Assembly: GCA_004144185.1 (NCBI GenBank)
Contig: SEFP01000002.1
Span: 248,001 to 312,000, forward strand
Source: Sphingobacteriales bacterium
GTDB taxonomy: Bacteria > Bacteroidota > Bacteroidia > Chitinophagales > Chitinophagaceae
Direction of reading: 5' to 3'
Length of the DNA stretch: 64,000 bases
Positions 51,972 through 61,053 of this stretch are shown piece after piece; position 1 is the stretch's first letter; every line of letters begins with the position of its first letter. The notes beneath the pieces were generated by a model, which searched no databases, was not told where the DNA came from, and was given only the letters and a program-made list of their open reading frames with translations. The position numbers and the translations under genes are program-made.

Positions 51972-53048
51972 TTAATTGGGTTTCCTGGTTGCAGGAGGGG
52001 TTGCTTTAGCAGCGGTGGTACTCTTGGGTGGTGCTTTTTTGCCTTGCGGCGTTCCGGAAGCTACCGGAGGTGTTTTCGCTTTGGGCGAAGCGGCCACGGT
52101 CTTTTTAGCACTCTCTTTTTTGGGAGCCGGTGCCGGCTGCGCTCCTTCGGGACGCCGGGCTTCTGCGCGGGCTTTGAGCAACGGCGTCATCGTATCCGGA
52201 ATTTCTTCGGTCACGATGGTCTTCACCCAGTTCATATTGCTCAGGGCGCGGTCTACCGGTGGCTTCCAGGGCAGCGAAGGGGATGCAACGACCTGTCCGT
52301 TGTAACGGGCATCCAGAACAGTGTACCGATCCCAGCCAATCCGGTTCAGCACGTTCCGGTAAAAAAGAAAGAGCGTATTCAGTTTAGTATCCAGCGCGGC
52401 CGTGTCGCCTAAGATCACACGGTGGGTGCCCAATACGGGAATCAGTTCAAAATCGCCGTCTTCACGCACCACAATTTCTTCCACACCCTGCCGCCAAAAC
52501 GGGTTGGCAGACAGCTTGCGTACTACATACACAATTTGTGCCTGCATCCGCTTCTGACCGTTGCTGTCAAGCAGATGCGGTACACCCGTTACGACCGGTG
52601 CATAATGCGTATAGTTGGGCGACAGCGGAAGCTGTTTTAAAGCCGTATCAAGGTAGTAGGATTCACCGGAGGTTTCGAAGAGCCGTACATACGGAACCCG
52701 CTGGGTGGCCTGAATGTGCAATACCCGTTGTTGATCGACATAGACCTGTGCACTCTGAATCCATGGATTGCTGCGGGCAATGCGCTCCAGCCGGCGCACA
52801 TCAGTGCCCGCCATAGCCATTGTCTGCGGTTGCAGATGCCGGCGGCGAAACAGCAACTCTTCCAGATCTCCTTCGGTGATAAAACCGACCTGCTGGGCAT
52901 TGGTAATGCGAATATCTACCCCGTTCAACGTGTGCCGGGCCTGTTGCTTAGTGGCACTGGTGACGGCTATGGCCAAACCGGACACCCCCGCTACCGTAAG
53001 CAGGAAGCGCAACACTTTCCGGACTGATACCGTGCGTTTAGTGGCCAT
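51972..53048 (-). CDS. ftsQ: Cell division protein FtsQ
   Basis: Bitopic divisome protein. A short cytoplasmic basic segment (MATKRTVSVRKVLRF) precedes one transmembrane helix (LLTVAGVSGLAIAVTSA). A POTRA-like and FtsQ beta domain follow (GFITEGDLEELLFRR, SNPWIQSAQVYVDQQRVLHIQ). The last ~75 residues are a Pro/Lys/Ala-rich tail (SAKKTVAASPKAKTPP) that is not part of the conserved fold. The ATG at 53048 overlaps the murC stop by 11 bp; the ORF start at 53111 is spurious. Length 358. Confidence 0.88.
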   Translation of the reverse strand: MATKRTVSVRKVLRFLLTVAGVSGLAIAVTSATKQQARHTLNGVDIRITNAQQVGFITEGDLEELLFRRRHLQPQTMAMAGTDVRRLERIARSNPWIQSAQVYVDQQRVLHIQATQRVPYVRLFETSGESYYLDTALKQLPLSPNYTHYAPVVTGVPHLLDSNGQKRMQAQIVYVVRKLSANPFWRQGVEEIVVREDGDFELIPVLGTHRVILGDTAALDTKLNTLFLFYRNVLNRIGWDRYTVLDARYNGQVVASPSLPWKPPVDRALSNMNWVKTIVTEEIPDTMTPLLKARAEARRPEGAQPAPAPKKESAKKTVAASPKAKTPPVASGTPQGKKAPPKSTTAAKATPPATRKPN

Positions 53049-54411
53049 CTGGTACAGCGGGTTGAAGAATGGATTTAATTTTTGACACCAAGGTGTCGAT
53101 GTCGCCGGCACCGGCTGTAATGAACAACGCGGGCTTTGCAGCCTGAACGTATTCCAGCAGCCCTTCTTTGGACAGAATCGTAACAGCCGGATTGCTCATC
53201 CGGTCGGCCAGCAGCTGGGTCGTTACTCCCGGAATGGGTAGTTCACGGGCCGGATAGATATCCAACAACAGCACTTCGTCGGCCAGGTCCAGCGCGGCGG
53301 CAAAGCCATCGGCCAGATCACGGGTACGACTGAACAGGTGCGGCTGAAAGGCTACCACACACCGGCGTTCCGGAAACAAGTGCCGGGCACTTTTGATCAG
53401 CGCGGTCAGTTCTTCCGGATGGTGCGCATAATCGTCGATATAGACGTGCTGCTCATTCCGGACTACATATTCAAAGCGGCGGCGGATGCCTTGGAACTTC
53501 GGAAAAGCCTCTGCAATGGCTGCCGGCGCTACGCCCAGTTTCAGGGCAGCAGCAGTAGCCGCCACGGCATTTTCTACATTGTGCATCCCGCCAATAGGCA
53601 GGTAGATATCCGACACTACGCCCAGCGTACCGAATACATCAAAATGATAGGCCCCGTCTTTCTGAACAATGTTGGCTCCGTACACATCAGCGGCATCATT
53701 CTGCAACGCGTAGGTCAGCTGATTAGGTGTCTGAAAGCGTTTGGACAGCGACAGCCCGTGTTTATACAGCAGCGTACCGTTGGGTTTTACATTTCCTGTG
53801 TACGCTACAAACGCATCTTCCATCGCCTCCGGAGTGCCATAGATATCGAGATGATCGGCATCGGTAGACGTCAGTAGCGCCAGATCGGGATGCAGCTTTA
53901 AAAACGAGCGGTCATATTCATCAGCCTCAATCACGGCCGTAGGCGTCAGGCTGCTCCAGTAATTGGTATTGTAGTTGAGTGCAATGCCACCCAGAAAGGC
54001 GTTGCAGCCGTAACCGGTTTCACGCAGCAGAAAGGCGATCATTGTGGAGATCGTCGTCTTGCCGTGCGTGCCGGCTACTGTTACGGCTTCCAGACTTTGG
54101 GTGATGGCCTGCAAGGCATCGCTGCGTTTGATGACTGTATAGCCGTTTTCCCGGTACCAGCTGAGCTGGCTATTGGTTTCCGGAATAGCAGGCGTGTAAA
54201 TCACCAGCTCGGCCTCGCGGTCGAGTCGATCGACAGCATCTTCAAACTGAACGGTGATCCCTTCGTCCTGCAGAGTAGCCGTTAAGGGCGTAGGAGTACG
54301 GTCGTAGCCGCTGACCGGTACGCCATGACTTTTAAAATAACGGGCGATGGCCGACATCCCAATGCCGCCGATCCCGATGAAATAAACGTTTTTCAGGGTC
54401 GCGATATTCAT
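53038..54411 (-). CDS. murC: UDP-N-acetylmuramate-L-alanine ligase
   Basis: Cytoplasmic Mur ligase adding L-Ala to UDP-MurNAc. NVYFIGIGGIGMSAIARYF at the start, P-loop VAGTHGKTTISTMIAF, YDRSFLKLHPDLALLTSTD, YIDDYAHHPEEL and VVAFQPHLFSRTRDL are characteristic. Length 457. It overlaps murG by four bases and ftsQ by eleven. Confidence 0.96.
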   Translation of the reverse strand: MNIATLKNVYFIGIGGIGMSAIARYFKSHGVPVSGYDRTPTPLTATLQDEGITVQFEDAVDRLDREAELVIYTPAIPETNSQLSWYRENGYTVIKRSDALQAITQSLEAVTVAGTHGKTTISTMIAFLLRETGYGCNAFLGGIALNYNTNYWSSLTPTAVIEADEYDRSFLKLHPDLALLTSTDADHLDIYGTPEAMEDAFVAYTGNVKPNGTLLYKHGLSLSKRFQTPNQLTYALQNDAADVYGANIVQKDGAYHFDVFGTLGVVSDIYLPIGGMHNVENAVAATAAALKLGVAPAAIAEAFPKFQGIRRRFEYVVRNEQHVYIDDYAHHPEELTALIKSARHLFPERRCVVAFQPHLFSRTRDLADGFAAALDLADEVLLLDIYPARELPIPGVTTQLLADRMSNPAVTILSKEGLLEYVQAAKPALFITAGAGDIDTLVSKIKSILQPAVPDGH

Positions 54412-55526
54412 GGCTGCTGCGTCTTTGAAGGTGAAACAAACGCCAGGATTTTTCCGGCAATGCGCTCGTCGGCATTTCGGATGGCTAAGGCAGTCAATGC
54501 CTGCCGCATCGTTTGCTGGGTTTCAGCATCCTGAAGCAGATTCAGCAGTTCCGGAAGCAATTCCTGCCGGGCCTTCGCATCCGGAATCATCCAGGCAGCG
54601 TCTTTCTCGACCAATGCACGTGCATTGCTGGTCTGATGGTCTTCGGCCGCATGCGGATACGGTACAAAAATGACCGGCTTGGCTACGATACACAGTTCCG
54701 CAATTGCCAACGCACCGGCCCGCGACACCACCAGATCGGCAGCGGCATAAGCGGCATCCATTTCACGGATAAATTCTTTGACCACAACCCGATTCGGATA
54801 CGAGCGGGCTGCTGTTTCGGCTTCGGCCACCTGTCCTTTACCAGTTTGCCACAGGATTTGAATGCCTTTGTTCATCAACGCCGGCAGCGCAGTAGCGATA
54901 GCTTCGTTGATCGAACGGGCCCCCAGACTTCCTCCGATCACCAGCAGCGTTTTTTGAAGCGGGTCAAGGTTGAACTGCGCGCAGGCAGCTTCATGGGTGA
55001 TGGTGGCATTGGTAATCAGCTGCCGCACCGGATTGCCGGTCATCTGAAGCGCCTGTTCCGGAAAGAAGGCGTTCATGCCTTCATAGGCCACACAGATCGC
55101 GTTGGCCCGGCGACCCAGATCTTTATTGGACTTACCGGCATACGAGTTCTGCTCCTGAATTACCGTTGGAATGCCCATCGCCTGTGCCATACGCAGTACC
55201 GGGTACGAGGCATAGCCCCCTACTCCGACCACGACCTGTGGCCGGAAAGATTTCAGAATGCTGCGTGCATCCCACAGACTTTTGATCAGTTTAAACGGCA
55301 GCGTTAGATTTTTAAGCATGCTGGAGCGGTTCATGCCGGCGATGTCGAGGCCTACAATCCGGAACCCTTCCTGCGGTACTTTTTCCATCTCCATTTTTCC
55401 GTTCGCACCAACAAACAGCAGCTCGGTCCCCGGTGCCATTCGTTGCAGGGCATGACCAATCGCCACTGCCGGAAAGATATGTCCGCCGGTGCCGCCGCCT
55501 GCAATGATGATGCGAATGGGTTGCAT
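54408..55526 (-). CDS. murG: UDP-N-acetylglucosamine transferase MurG
   Basis: Membrane-associated glycosyltransferase converting lipid I to lipid II. N-terminal loop IIAGGGTGGHIFPAVAIG, QEQNSYAGKSNKDLGRRA, TGNPVR, LVIGGSLGARSINEA and FVPYPHAAEDHQTSNA (UDP-GlcNAc site) are present. Length 372. It overlaps murC by ATGA and follows ftsW by 20 bp. Confidence 0.96.
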   Translation of the reverse strand: MQPIRIIIAGGGTGGHIFPAVAIGHALQRMAPGTELLFVGANGKMEMEKVPQEGFRIVGLDIAGMNRSSMLKNLTLPFKLIKSLWDARSILKSFRPQVVVGVGGYASYPVLRMAQAMGIPTVIQEQNSYAGKSNKDLGRRANAICVAYEGMNAFFPEQALQMTGNPVRQLITNATITHEAACAQFNLDPLQKTLLVIGGSLGARSINEAIATALPALMNKGIQILWQTGKGQVAEAETAARSYPNRVVVKEFIREMDAAYAAADLVVSRAGALAIAELCIVAKPVIFVPYPHAAEDHQTSNARALVEKDAAWMIPDAKARQELLPELLNLLQDAETQQTMRQALTALAIRNADERIAGKILAFVSPSKTQQP

Positions 55527-55546
55527 AAAAGATGAGAAACTAAAAA

Positions 55547-56794
55547 TCAGGCAGTTGCCAGTTCGGGTTGTTTACGGTTAGCAGTTACAGGGGTCGGTAT
55601 GGGTGTGATGGCATCGGTTTCGTCCGTGCCGCGTGCGGCTTTACGGCGACCTTCTTCTTCATCAACATACCGACTTACGCTCAGTACAATTCCAATAGCA
55701 ATGGAAGTAAACCAGATCGACGAGCCGCCCATGCTGACCAGTGGCAACGTAAGTCCGGTCGTGGGTACGAGGTGTACCACAACGGCCATATTGAGCATCG
55801 CCTGAAACACCAGCGTGATACTCAGTCCTACGGCCAGGAAAGCCCCAAAGGCGTATGGACATCGTCTGAAGATGAGAATGCTGCGCCACAAAAACGCGAG
55901 ATACAAGGCTACCATTACAGTACCGCCCAACAAACCATATTCTTCAATGATAATGGAGTAAATCCAGTCGGAATACGGGTGCGGTACAAAATTGCGCTGA
56001 AGCGAATTGCCCGGTCCGCGGCCCAGAAAGCCACCATTGGCGATGGCGATCTTCCCCTGTTCCATCTGAAAATTATCGTCTTTGGAGGTCTCTTCATCAC
56101 TCTTGCCGGCAAAGTTCATAAAGCGCTTTTCCCAGGTTTCGGCACGGCCCCAGCCGGTAGCCTTCGAAATGAGATACACGCCCATCAGCATGATCAGTCC
56201 GGAAAGGGCCAGCAGCAAAATGTGCTTGACCTGTACCCGACCGATGTAAAACAAAATACAGCAGGTCATCCCCAGCATCAACGCAGTCGAGAGGTTGGCC
56301 GGAGCGATGAGTCCACATACCGCCAATACCGGCAGCAACACCGGCAGAAAGCCTTGCTTCCAGCTTTTGATTTTACCCTGACGGGCACTCAGCATCCGGG
56401 CCAGAAACATAAACAGCGCCAGCTTGGCCAGATCGGAGGTCTGGATGGTAAACGAGGTGCCGGGCAGCCGGATCCAGCGCGCGCCGTCATTCAGCGTTGT
56501 TCCGAAAAACAGCGTGTAGAACAGCATAGGCACGCTGATGGCAAATAAGATAACCGCCCACCGTGCAAAACGGGTGTAGTTAATCCGGTGAACCAGATAA
56601 ATAAACAGCACCCCGATGCCAAGAAAGAATACCTGCTTCACGAGGTAGAAGCCGGCATTTTTATCCATCCGGTATGCCAGGGAGCCGGTGGCACTGAACA
56701 CCGCCAACAGGCTGAACAGCGACAGCAGCAACACGATCGACCAGATGACTTTATCTCCTTTGACCCGGCGCAGGTATTTATGAACGAGTTCCAT
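55547..56794 (-). CDS. ftsW: Lipid II polymerase/division protein FtsW
   Basis: SEDS-family peptidoglycan glycosyltransferase with ten transmembrane helices. DKVIWSIVLLLSLFSLLAVFSATGSL at the start, DGARWIRLPGTSFTIQTSDLAKLALF (the conserved loop), ANLSTALMLGMTCCILF, and near the C-terminus PTTGLTLPLVSMGGSS. The C-terminal cytoplasmic tail is charged. Length 415. It is 5 bp downstream of murD. Confidence 0.94.
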   Translation of the reverse strand: MELVHKYLRRVKGDKVIWSIVLLLSLFSLLAVFSATGSLAYRMDKNAGFYLVKQVFFLGIGVLFIYLVHRINYTRFARWAVILFAISVPMLFYTLFFGTTLNDGARWIRLPGTSFTIQTSDLAKLALFMFLARMLSARQGKIKSWKQGFLPVLLPVLAVCGLIAPANLSTALMLGMTCCILFYIGRVQVKHILLLALSGLIMLMGVYLISKATGWGRAETWEKRFMNFAGKSDEETSKDDNFQMEQGKIAIANGGFLGRGPGNSLQRNFVPHPYSDWIYSIIIEEYGLLGGTVMVALYLAFLWRSILIFRRCPYAFGAFLAVGLSITLVFQAMLNMAVVVHLVPTTGLTLPLVSMGGSSIWFTSIAIGIVLSVSRYVDEEEGRRKAARGTDETDAITPIPTPVTANRKQPELATA

Positions 56795-56799
56795 AGCGA

Positions 56800-58179
56800 T
56801 CAGGCGGGTTGAGTGGTTTGAGAAAGAATCGTTTGCTGCACGGCGTTCCGGAACTGGGTACCCCGGTCTTCATAATTCTTGAAGAGATCAAATGATGCAC
56901 AGGCCGGCGACAGCAATACAGTATCACCCGACTGCGCCAGCGAAAGCGCCGTATCCACAGCTGCGGTGGCGCTGTCGGTATCAACGATCGGCAGACTGAG
57001 ATCGCCGAAGGCAGCATGAATCGGCGCATTATCTACACCCATGCAAACAATGGCTTTTACTTTTTCAGCAACCAGATTCCGGATCTGGCTGTAATCGTTG
57101 CCTTTGTCTTGCCCTCCCAGAATGAGAATCGTTGGAGTCGTCATGCTATCGAGGGCATACCAGACTGAGTCTACATTGGTGGCTTTGGAGTCGTTGATAA
57201 ACGTAATGCCGCTCAGCATACCTACCGTTTCGAGGCGGTGCGGCAATCCTTCAAAATCGCGAAGCCCGGCGACAACCGCTTCCGGAAGCACCCCAGCCAG
57301 CAAAGCCGCCGTTGCCGCCGCCAGACAGTTGGATTCGTTGTGACGACCTTTCAGTGCCAGCTCGCGAACGGGTACCGTAACAGAGGTTCCGGAAGTCCGG
57401 ACCACCAGTTGGCTTCCTTCCTTGCAGGCGCAAACACGATCGGTGCAGGTTTGTTCCAGACTAAACGACAGCAGCTGTGCTTTTGAAACTGGCATGGCTG
57501 TAACAGCAGTTTTCAACCCGGCATCGTCAGCATTGAGCACCAGATAATCGGCTGGCTGCTGCACCTCAGTAATGCGCATCTTGGCCGCTGCGTACGATTC
57601 AATTTTATAGTTGTACCGATCGAGATGGTCGGGTGTAATGTTCAGCACTACGGCGATGTGGGGCCGGAAGGTTTCGATATCATCCAGCTGAAAGGAACTC
57701 ACCTCTACCACGTACCAGTCGGTTGGATGCGTCGCGATCTGACGGGCCAGACTCAAACCAATATTTCCGGTGAGGCTGGCATCCAATCCACCGGTCCGGA
57801 GCAGGTGATAAATTAATTTAGTAGTGGTGCTTTTACCGTTGGAGCCGGTAATGGCGATGATCCGGGCGTTGCCTTTATACCGGTACGCAAATTCGATTTC
57901 AGAAACGATAGGTACACCGGCCTGGAGCAGGCGTTGAACCGCCGGTACCGTTCCGGGAATGCCGGGGCTTTTCACTACCAGTGACACGCCATCAAAAGCC
58001 TGTTCACTATGACCGCCTTCTTCAAAAGCAATATCATTCGACTGAAGTTCCTTCCGGAAGCTATCCTTCAGCAGTCCTCCGTCTGAGACCAGCACATCCC
58101 AGCCCTGCTGCCTGCCCAACAGGGCTGCACCCACACCGGATTCACCGGCGCCGAGGATCAGCAGTTTTGGTTGGGTCAT
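56800..58179 (-). CDS. murD: UDP-N-acetylmuramoylalanine-D-glutamate ligase
   Basis: Cytoplasmic Mur ligase adding D-Glu. LLILGAGESGVGAALLGRQQ at the N-terminus, P-loop AITGSNGKSTTTKLIYHLL, VVLNITPDHLDRYNY, INDSKATNVDSVWYALDSM and LSPACASFDLFKNYEDRG are typical. Length 459. It is followed 5 bp later by ftsW and preceded by mraY (60 bp gap). Confidence 0.96.
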   Translation of the reverse strand: MTQPKLLILGAGESGVGAALLGRQQGWDVLVSDGGLLKDSFRKELQSNDIAFEEGGHSEQAFDGVSLVVKSPGIPGTVPAVQRLLQAGVPIVSEIEFAYRYKGNARIIAITGSNGKSTTTKLIYHLLRTGGLDASLTGNIGLSLARQIATHPTDWYVVEVSSFQLDDIETFRPHIAVVLNITPDHLDRYNYKIESYAAAKMRITEVQQPADYLVLNADDAGLKTAVTAMPVSKAQLLSFSLEQTCTDRVCACKEGSQLVVRTSGTSVTVPVRELALKGRHNESNCLAAATAALLAGVLPEAVVAGLRDFEGLPHRLETVGMLSGITFINDSKATNVDSVWYALDSMTTPTILILGGQDKGNDYSQIRNLVAEKVKAIVCMGVDNAPIHAAFGDLSLPIVDTDSATAAVDTALSLAQSGDTVLLSPACASFDLFKNYEDRGTQFRNAVQQTILSQTTQPA

Positions 58180-58239
58180 CAGTGGAGAGTGTTAGAAAGG
58201 TTGGAAGTGGAAGATCAGAGATGTGTGTATTTCAGTTTT

Positions 58240-59511
58240 TTACTGAAGCTTGAGTGTGACGATGGACAGGATCGAAAGCATAATGGCAATGATCCAAAAG
58301 CGCGTTACGATTTTGCTTTCATGGTACCCCATCTTCTGGTAGTGGTGATGCAGCGGAGCCATCAGCAGGATACGCTTGCCTTCGCCGGTGCGCTTCTTGG
58401 TGTACTTGAAGTACGACACCTGCATCATGACACTTATATTTTCAACGAGGAAGATGCCGCAGATAATCGGCACCAGCAGTTCTTTCCGGACAATAATGGC
58501 CAGAGAGGCAATGATGCCGCCCAGCGCCAGCGAGCCGGTGTCGCCCATGAACACCTGCGCCGGGTAGGCATTGTACCACAGAAAGCCAACGCAGGCCCCG
58601 ACAAATGCGCCGATAAAAATGCTGAGTTCGCTCAGGTTAGGGATGTGCATAATGCCGAGGTAATTGGCGAAAATGTAGTTGCCGCTTACATAGGCAAACA
58701 CACCCAGACAAATCCCGGCAATAGCCGATACCCCTGCGGCCAGTCCGTCGACGCCATCGGTCATGTTGGCGCCGTTGCTCACCGCTACGATAATGAAGGT
58801 GACAAAGAGAATGTAAATAAACGGCGTACCAACCTCCACCGCTTTTTCACCAAACAACCGGGCGATCCCTGCGTAATGAAACTCGTGGTCTTTGACAAAC
58901 GGAACGGTTGTAGTAGCTGAGCGTACCCGCACATAACGGTGCTCTTTGCCTTCACCATCCAGGCGCGTCCGGGTACCAGGCTCTAGCGCATCAACGCCGT
59001 AGTGAACCGGATTGGCGTTGTCGGTTACGTCCCGGCTCACCACTACATAATCATTGTAGTACATCGTCAGGCCCACGATGATTCCCAGTCCGACCTGCCC
59101 CATGATTTTGAACCGTCCGGAAAGACCTTCTTTATTTTTCCGGAACACCTTGATATAATCGTCCAGAAAGCCGACCAGCCCCAGCCAGACGGTGGAGATG
59201 ATCATCAGCATGACATAGACGTTCAGGACCCTGGCCAGCAACAGCGTTGGAATCAAGATCGCCGCGAGAATGATCAGTCCGCCCATAGTGGGAGTACCCT
59301 GCTTCTGCGCTTCGCCCTGCAATCCCAGATCGCGCACGGTCTCCCCAATCTGCTTACGACGGATAAAGTTGATAATCCGCTTGCCGAACACCATCGAGAT
59401 GAGCAGCGACAGGATCACCGCCAGCGCCGTCCGGAAAGTGATATAATAAAACACCCCCGCCCCGAGGAGGTTAAAATTTTCGCGTAGCCAGGTAAACAGG
59501 TAATACAGCAC
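58240..59511 (-). CDS. mraY: Phospho-N-acetylmuramoyl-pentapeptide transferase
   Basis: Integral membrane enzyme making lipid I. Active-site motifs [47 protein letters not shown] and [22 protein letters not shown], plus [18 protein letters not shown] at the end. The length of 423 exceeds the E. coli 360; a ~60-residue insertion ([20 protein letters not shown] and following) sits in the extracytoplasmic loop, as in other Bacteroidota MraY. The start codon is GTG (59511). Confidence 0.95.
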   Translation of the reverse strand: MLYYLFTWLRENFNLLGAGVFYYITFRTALAVILSLLISMVFGKRIINFIRRKQIGETVRDLGLQGEAQKQGTPTMGGLIILAAILIPTLLLARVLNVYVMLMIISTVWLGLVGFLDDYIKVFRKNKEGLSGRFKIMGQVGLGIIVGLTMYYNDYVVVSRDVTDNANPVHYGVDALEPGTRTRLDGEGKEHRYVRVRSATTTVPFVKDHEFHYAGIARLFGEKAVEVGTPFIYILFVTFIIVAVSNGANMTDGVDGLAAGVSAIAGICLGVFAYVSGNYIFANYLGIMHIPNLSELSIFIGAFVGACVGFLWYNAYPAQVFMGDTGSLALGGIIASLAIIVRKELLVPIICGIFLVENISVMMQVSYFKYTKKRTGEGKRILLMAPLHHHYQKMGYHESKIVTRFWIIAIMLSILSIVTLKLQ

Positions 59512-59564
59512 GGGGAAAGAAAGCAGTTTTGGAAAAAGAGAGGGAAGAGAGGAGTGAATGTTGT

Positions 59565-61031
59565 TTAGAGTGCTAGCTGTTCAAAGGTTTCAGCCAGTAC
59601 CTGTCGGTCGTCGAAGGGATGTTTCACGCCTTCAATCTCCTGATAGGTTTCGTGACCCTTACCGGCCACCAGAACAATGTCGCCGGGACGGGCCAGCATA
59701 CAGGCCGTACGGATGGCTTCACGCCGGTCGGCAATGCGCAACGCTTTACGCTGCTGGGAGGCGCTCAACTCGGCTTCCATCTGCGTCAGAATGACATCCG
59801 GATGTTCAAACCGCGGATTGTCGCTGGTGAAGATGGCTTTGGTACTGTGTTCACAGGCCGCCATGCCCATCACCGGACGTTTGGCCGCATCGCGGTTACC
59901 ACCACAGCCCACAACGGTAATGACGGCCTGATCTTCTTTCCGGAACTGGTTAATCGTCGCCAGCACATTCAACAGCGCGTCGGGTGTGTGGGCATAATCC
60001 ACAATTCCCAGAATGCCGGTCTGGGGCGAGCGGAGGGTTTCAAATCGTCCCGCAGCACCGCTCAAGGCTGTCAGGGCTTCCAGAACGTTGTTTTTGTCTT
60101 CGCCCAGCAATACAGCCGCACCATAGACAGCCAGCAGATTGTACGCGTTGAAGATGCCGATCATCCGGAAATGCGCTTCCTGCGAACCGATCTGCAACAC
60201 CAGTCCGGTAATGCCGTTTTCAAGCACCTTGGCTTTAAACGTAGCCGGCTCACGCAGACTATACGTTACTTTTTGAGCCGCTGTATTTTGCTGCATCACG
60301 CCCCCCCGCTTATCGTCTGCATTTACCAGCGCAAAGCTTTCCTTGGGCAAGTTGTCAAAGAAGCCTTTTTTGGCGCGGATATAGGCATCGAACGTACCGT
60401 GGTAGTCGAGATGATCGTGGGTAATGTTGGTAAAAACGCCACCGGCAAACCGGACACCGGCAATGCGTTGTTGCACCACGGCGTGTGAACTCACCTCCAT
60501 AAAGGCATGGGTGCAGCCGGCATCGACCATGGTGCGCAGCAGCGCATGCAGCGAAATCGGATCGGGTGTGGTGTGCGTTGCAGGCACCGTGCGATCCCCG
60601 ATTTTATTTTCCACTGTAGACAATAACCCGGCCTGGTAGCCCAGCACCGTAAACAGCTGGTACAACAGCGTGGCGCAGGTGGTTTTACCATTGGTGCCCG
60701 TAACGCCTACAATACGCAACTGCGAGGATGGTTGCTCGTAAAACCGGTCGGCCAGCAATCCGGACGCCTGAGTGGTATCAGAGACCACTACCAGTGCCGT
60801 CGTTCCGGAAGCAACTTCAACCGGGTATTCAGCAAAGATGACGGCAGCGCCTTGTGCAACAGCCTGGGCGATAAAATTGTGACCGTCTACCGCCGTTCCC
60901 TTCACAGCGATAAAACCACTGCCTGCTGTCACCTGCCGCGAGTCGGTGCACAGACTGCTGATCTCCATCCCGGTGGCTCCGGAATGCAGGCGCGCGTCAG
61001 GCAAGGCAAGCAACAGATCTTTCAGAAGCAT
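59565..61031 (-). CDS. murE: UDP-MurNAc-tripeptide ligase (meso-diaminopimelate-adding)
   Basis: Cytoplasmic Mur ligase adding the third stem residue. P-loop [67 protein letters not shown]. The substrate-specificity loop [11 protein letters not shown] carries the DNPR motif of meso-DAP-adding enzymes, so the wall is DAP type. Length 488. It sits between ftsI and mraY; murF is absent from the cluster here. Confidence 0.95.
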   Translation of the reverse strand: MLLKDLLLALPDARLHSGATGMEISSLCTDSRQVTAGSGFIAVKGTAVDGHNFIAQAVAQGAAVIFAEYPVEVASGTTALVVVSDTTQASGLLADRFYEQPSSQLRIVGVTGTNGKTTCATLLYQLFTVLGYQAGLLSTVENKIGDRTVPATHTTPDPISLHALLRTMVDAGCTHAFMEVSSHAVVQQRIAGVRFAGGVFTNITHDHLDYHGTFDAYIRAKKGFFDNLPKESFALVNADDKRGGVMQQNTAAQKVTYSLREPATFKAKVLENGITGLVLQIGSQEAHFRMIGIFNAYNLLAVYGAAVLLGEDKNNVLEALTALSGAAGRFETLRSPQTGILGIVDYAHTPDALLNVLATINQFRKEDQAVITVVGCGGNRDAAKRPVMGMAACEHSTKAIFTSDNPRFEHPDVILTQMEAELSASQQRKALRIADRREAIRTACMLARPGDIVLVAGKGHETYQEIEGVKHPFDDRQVLAETFEQLAL

Positions 61032-61053
61032 GGTTATAAGTCAGGTGCGGGGT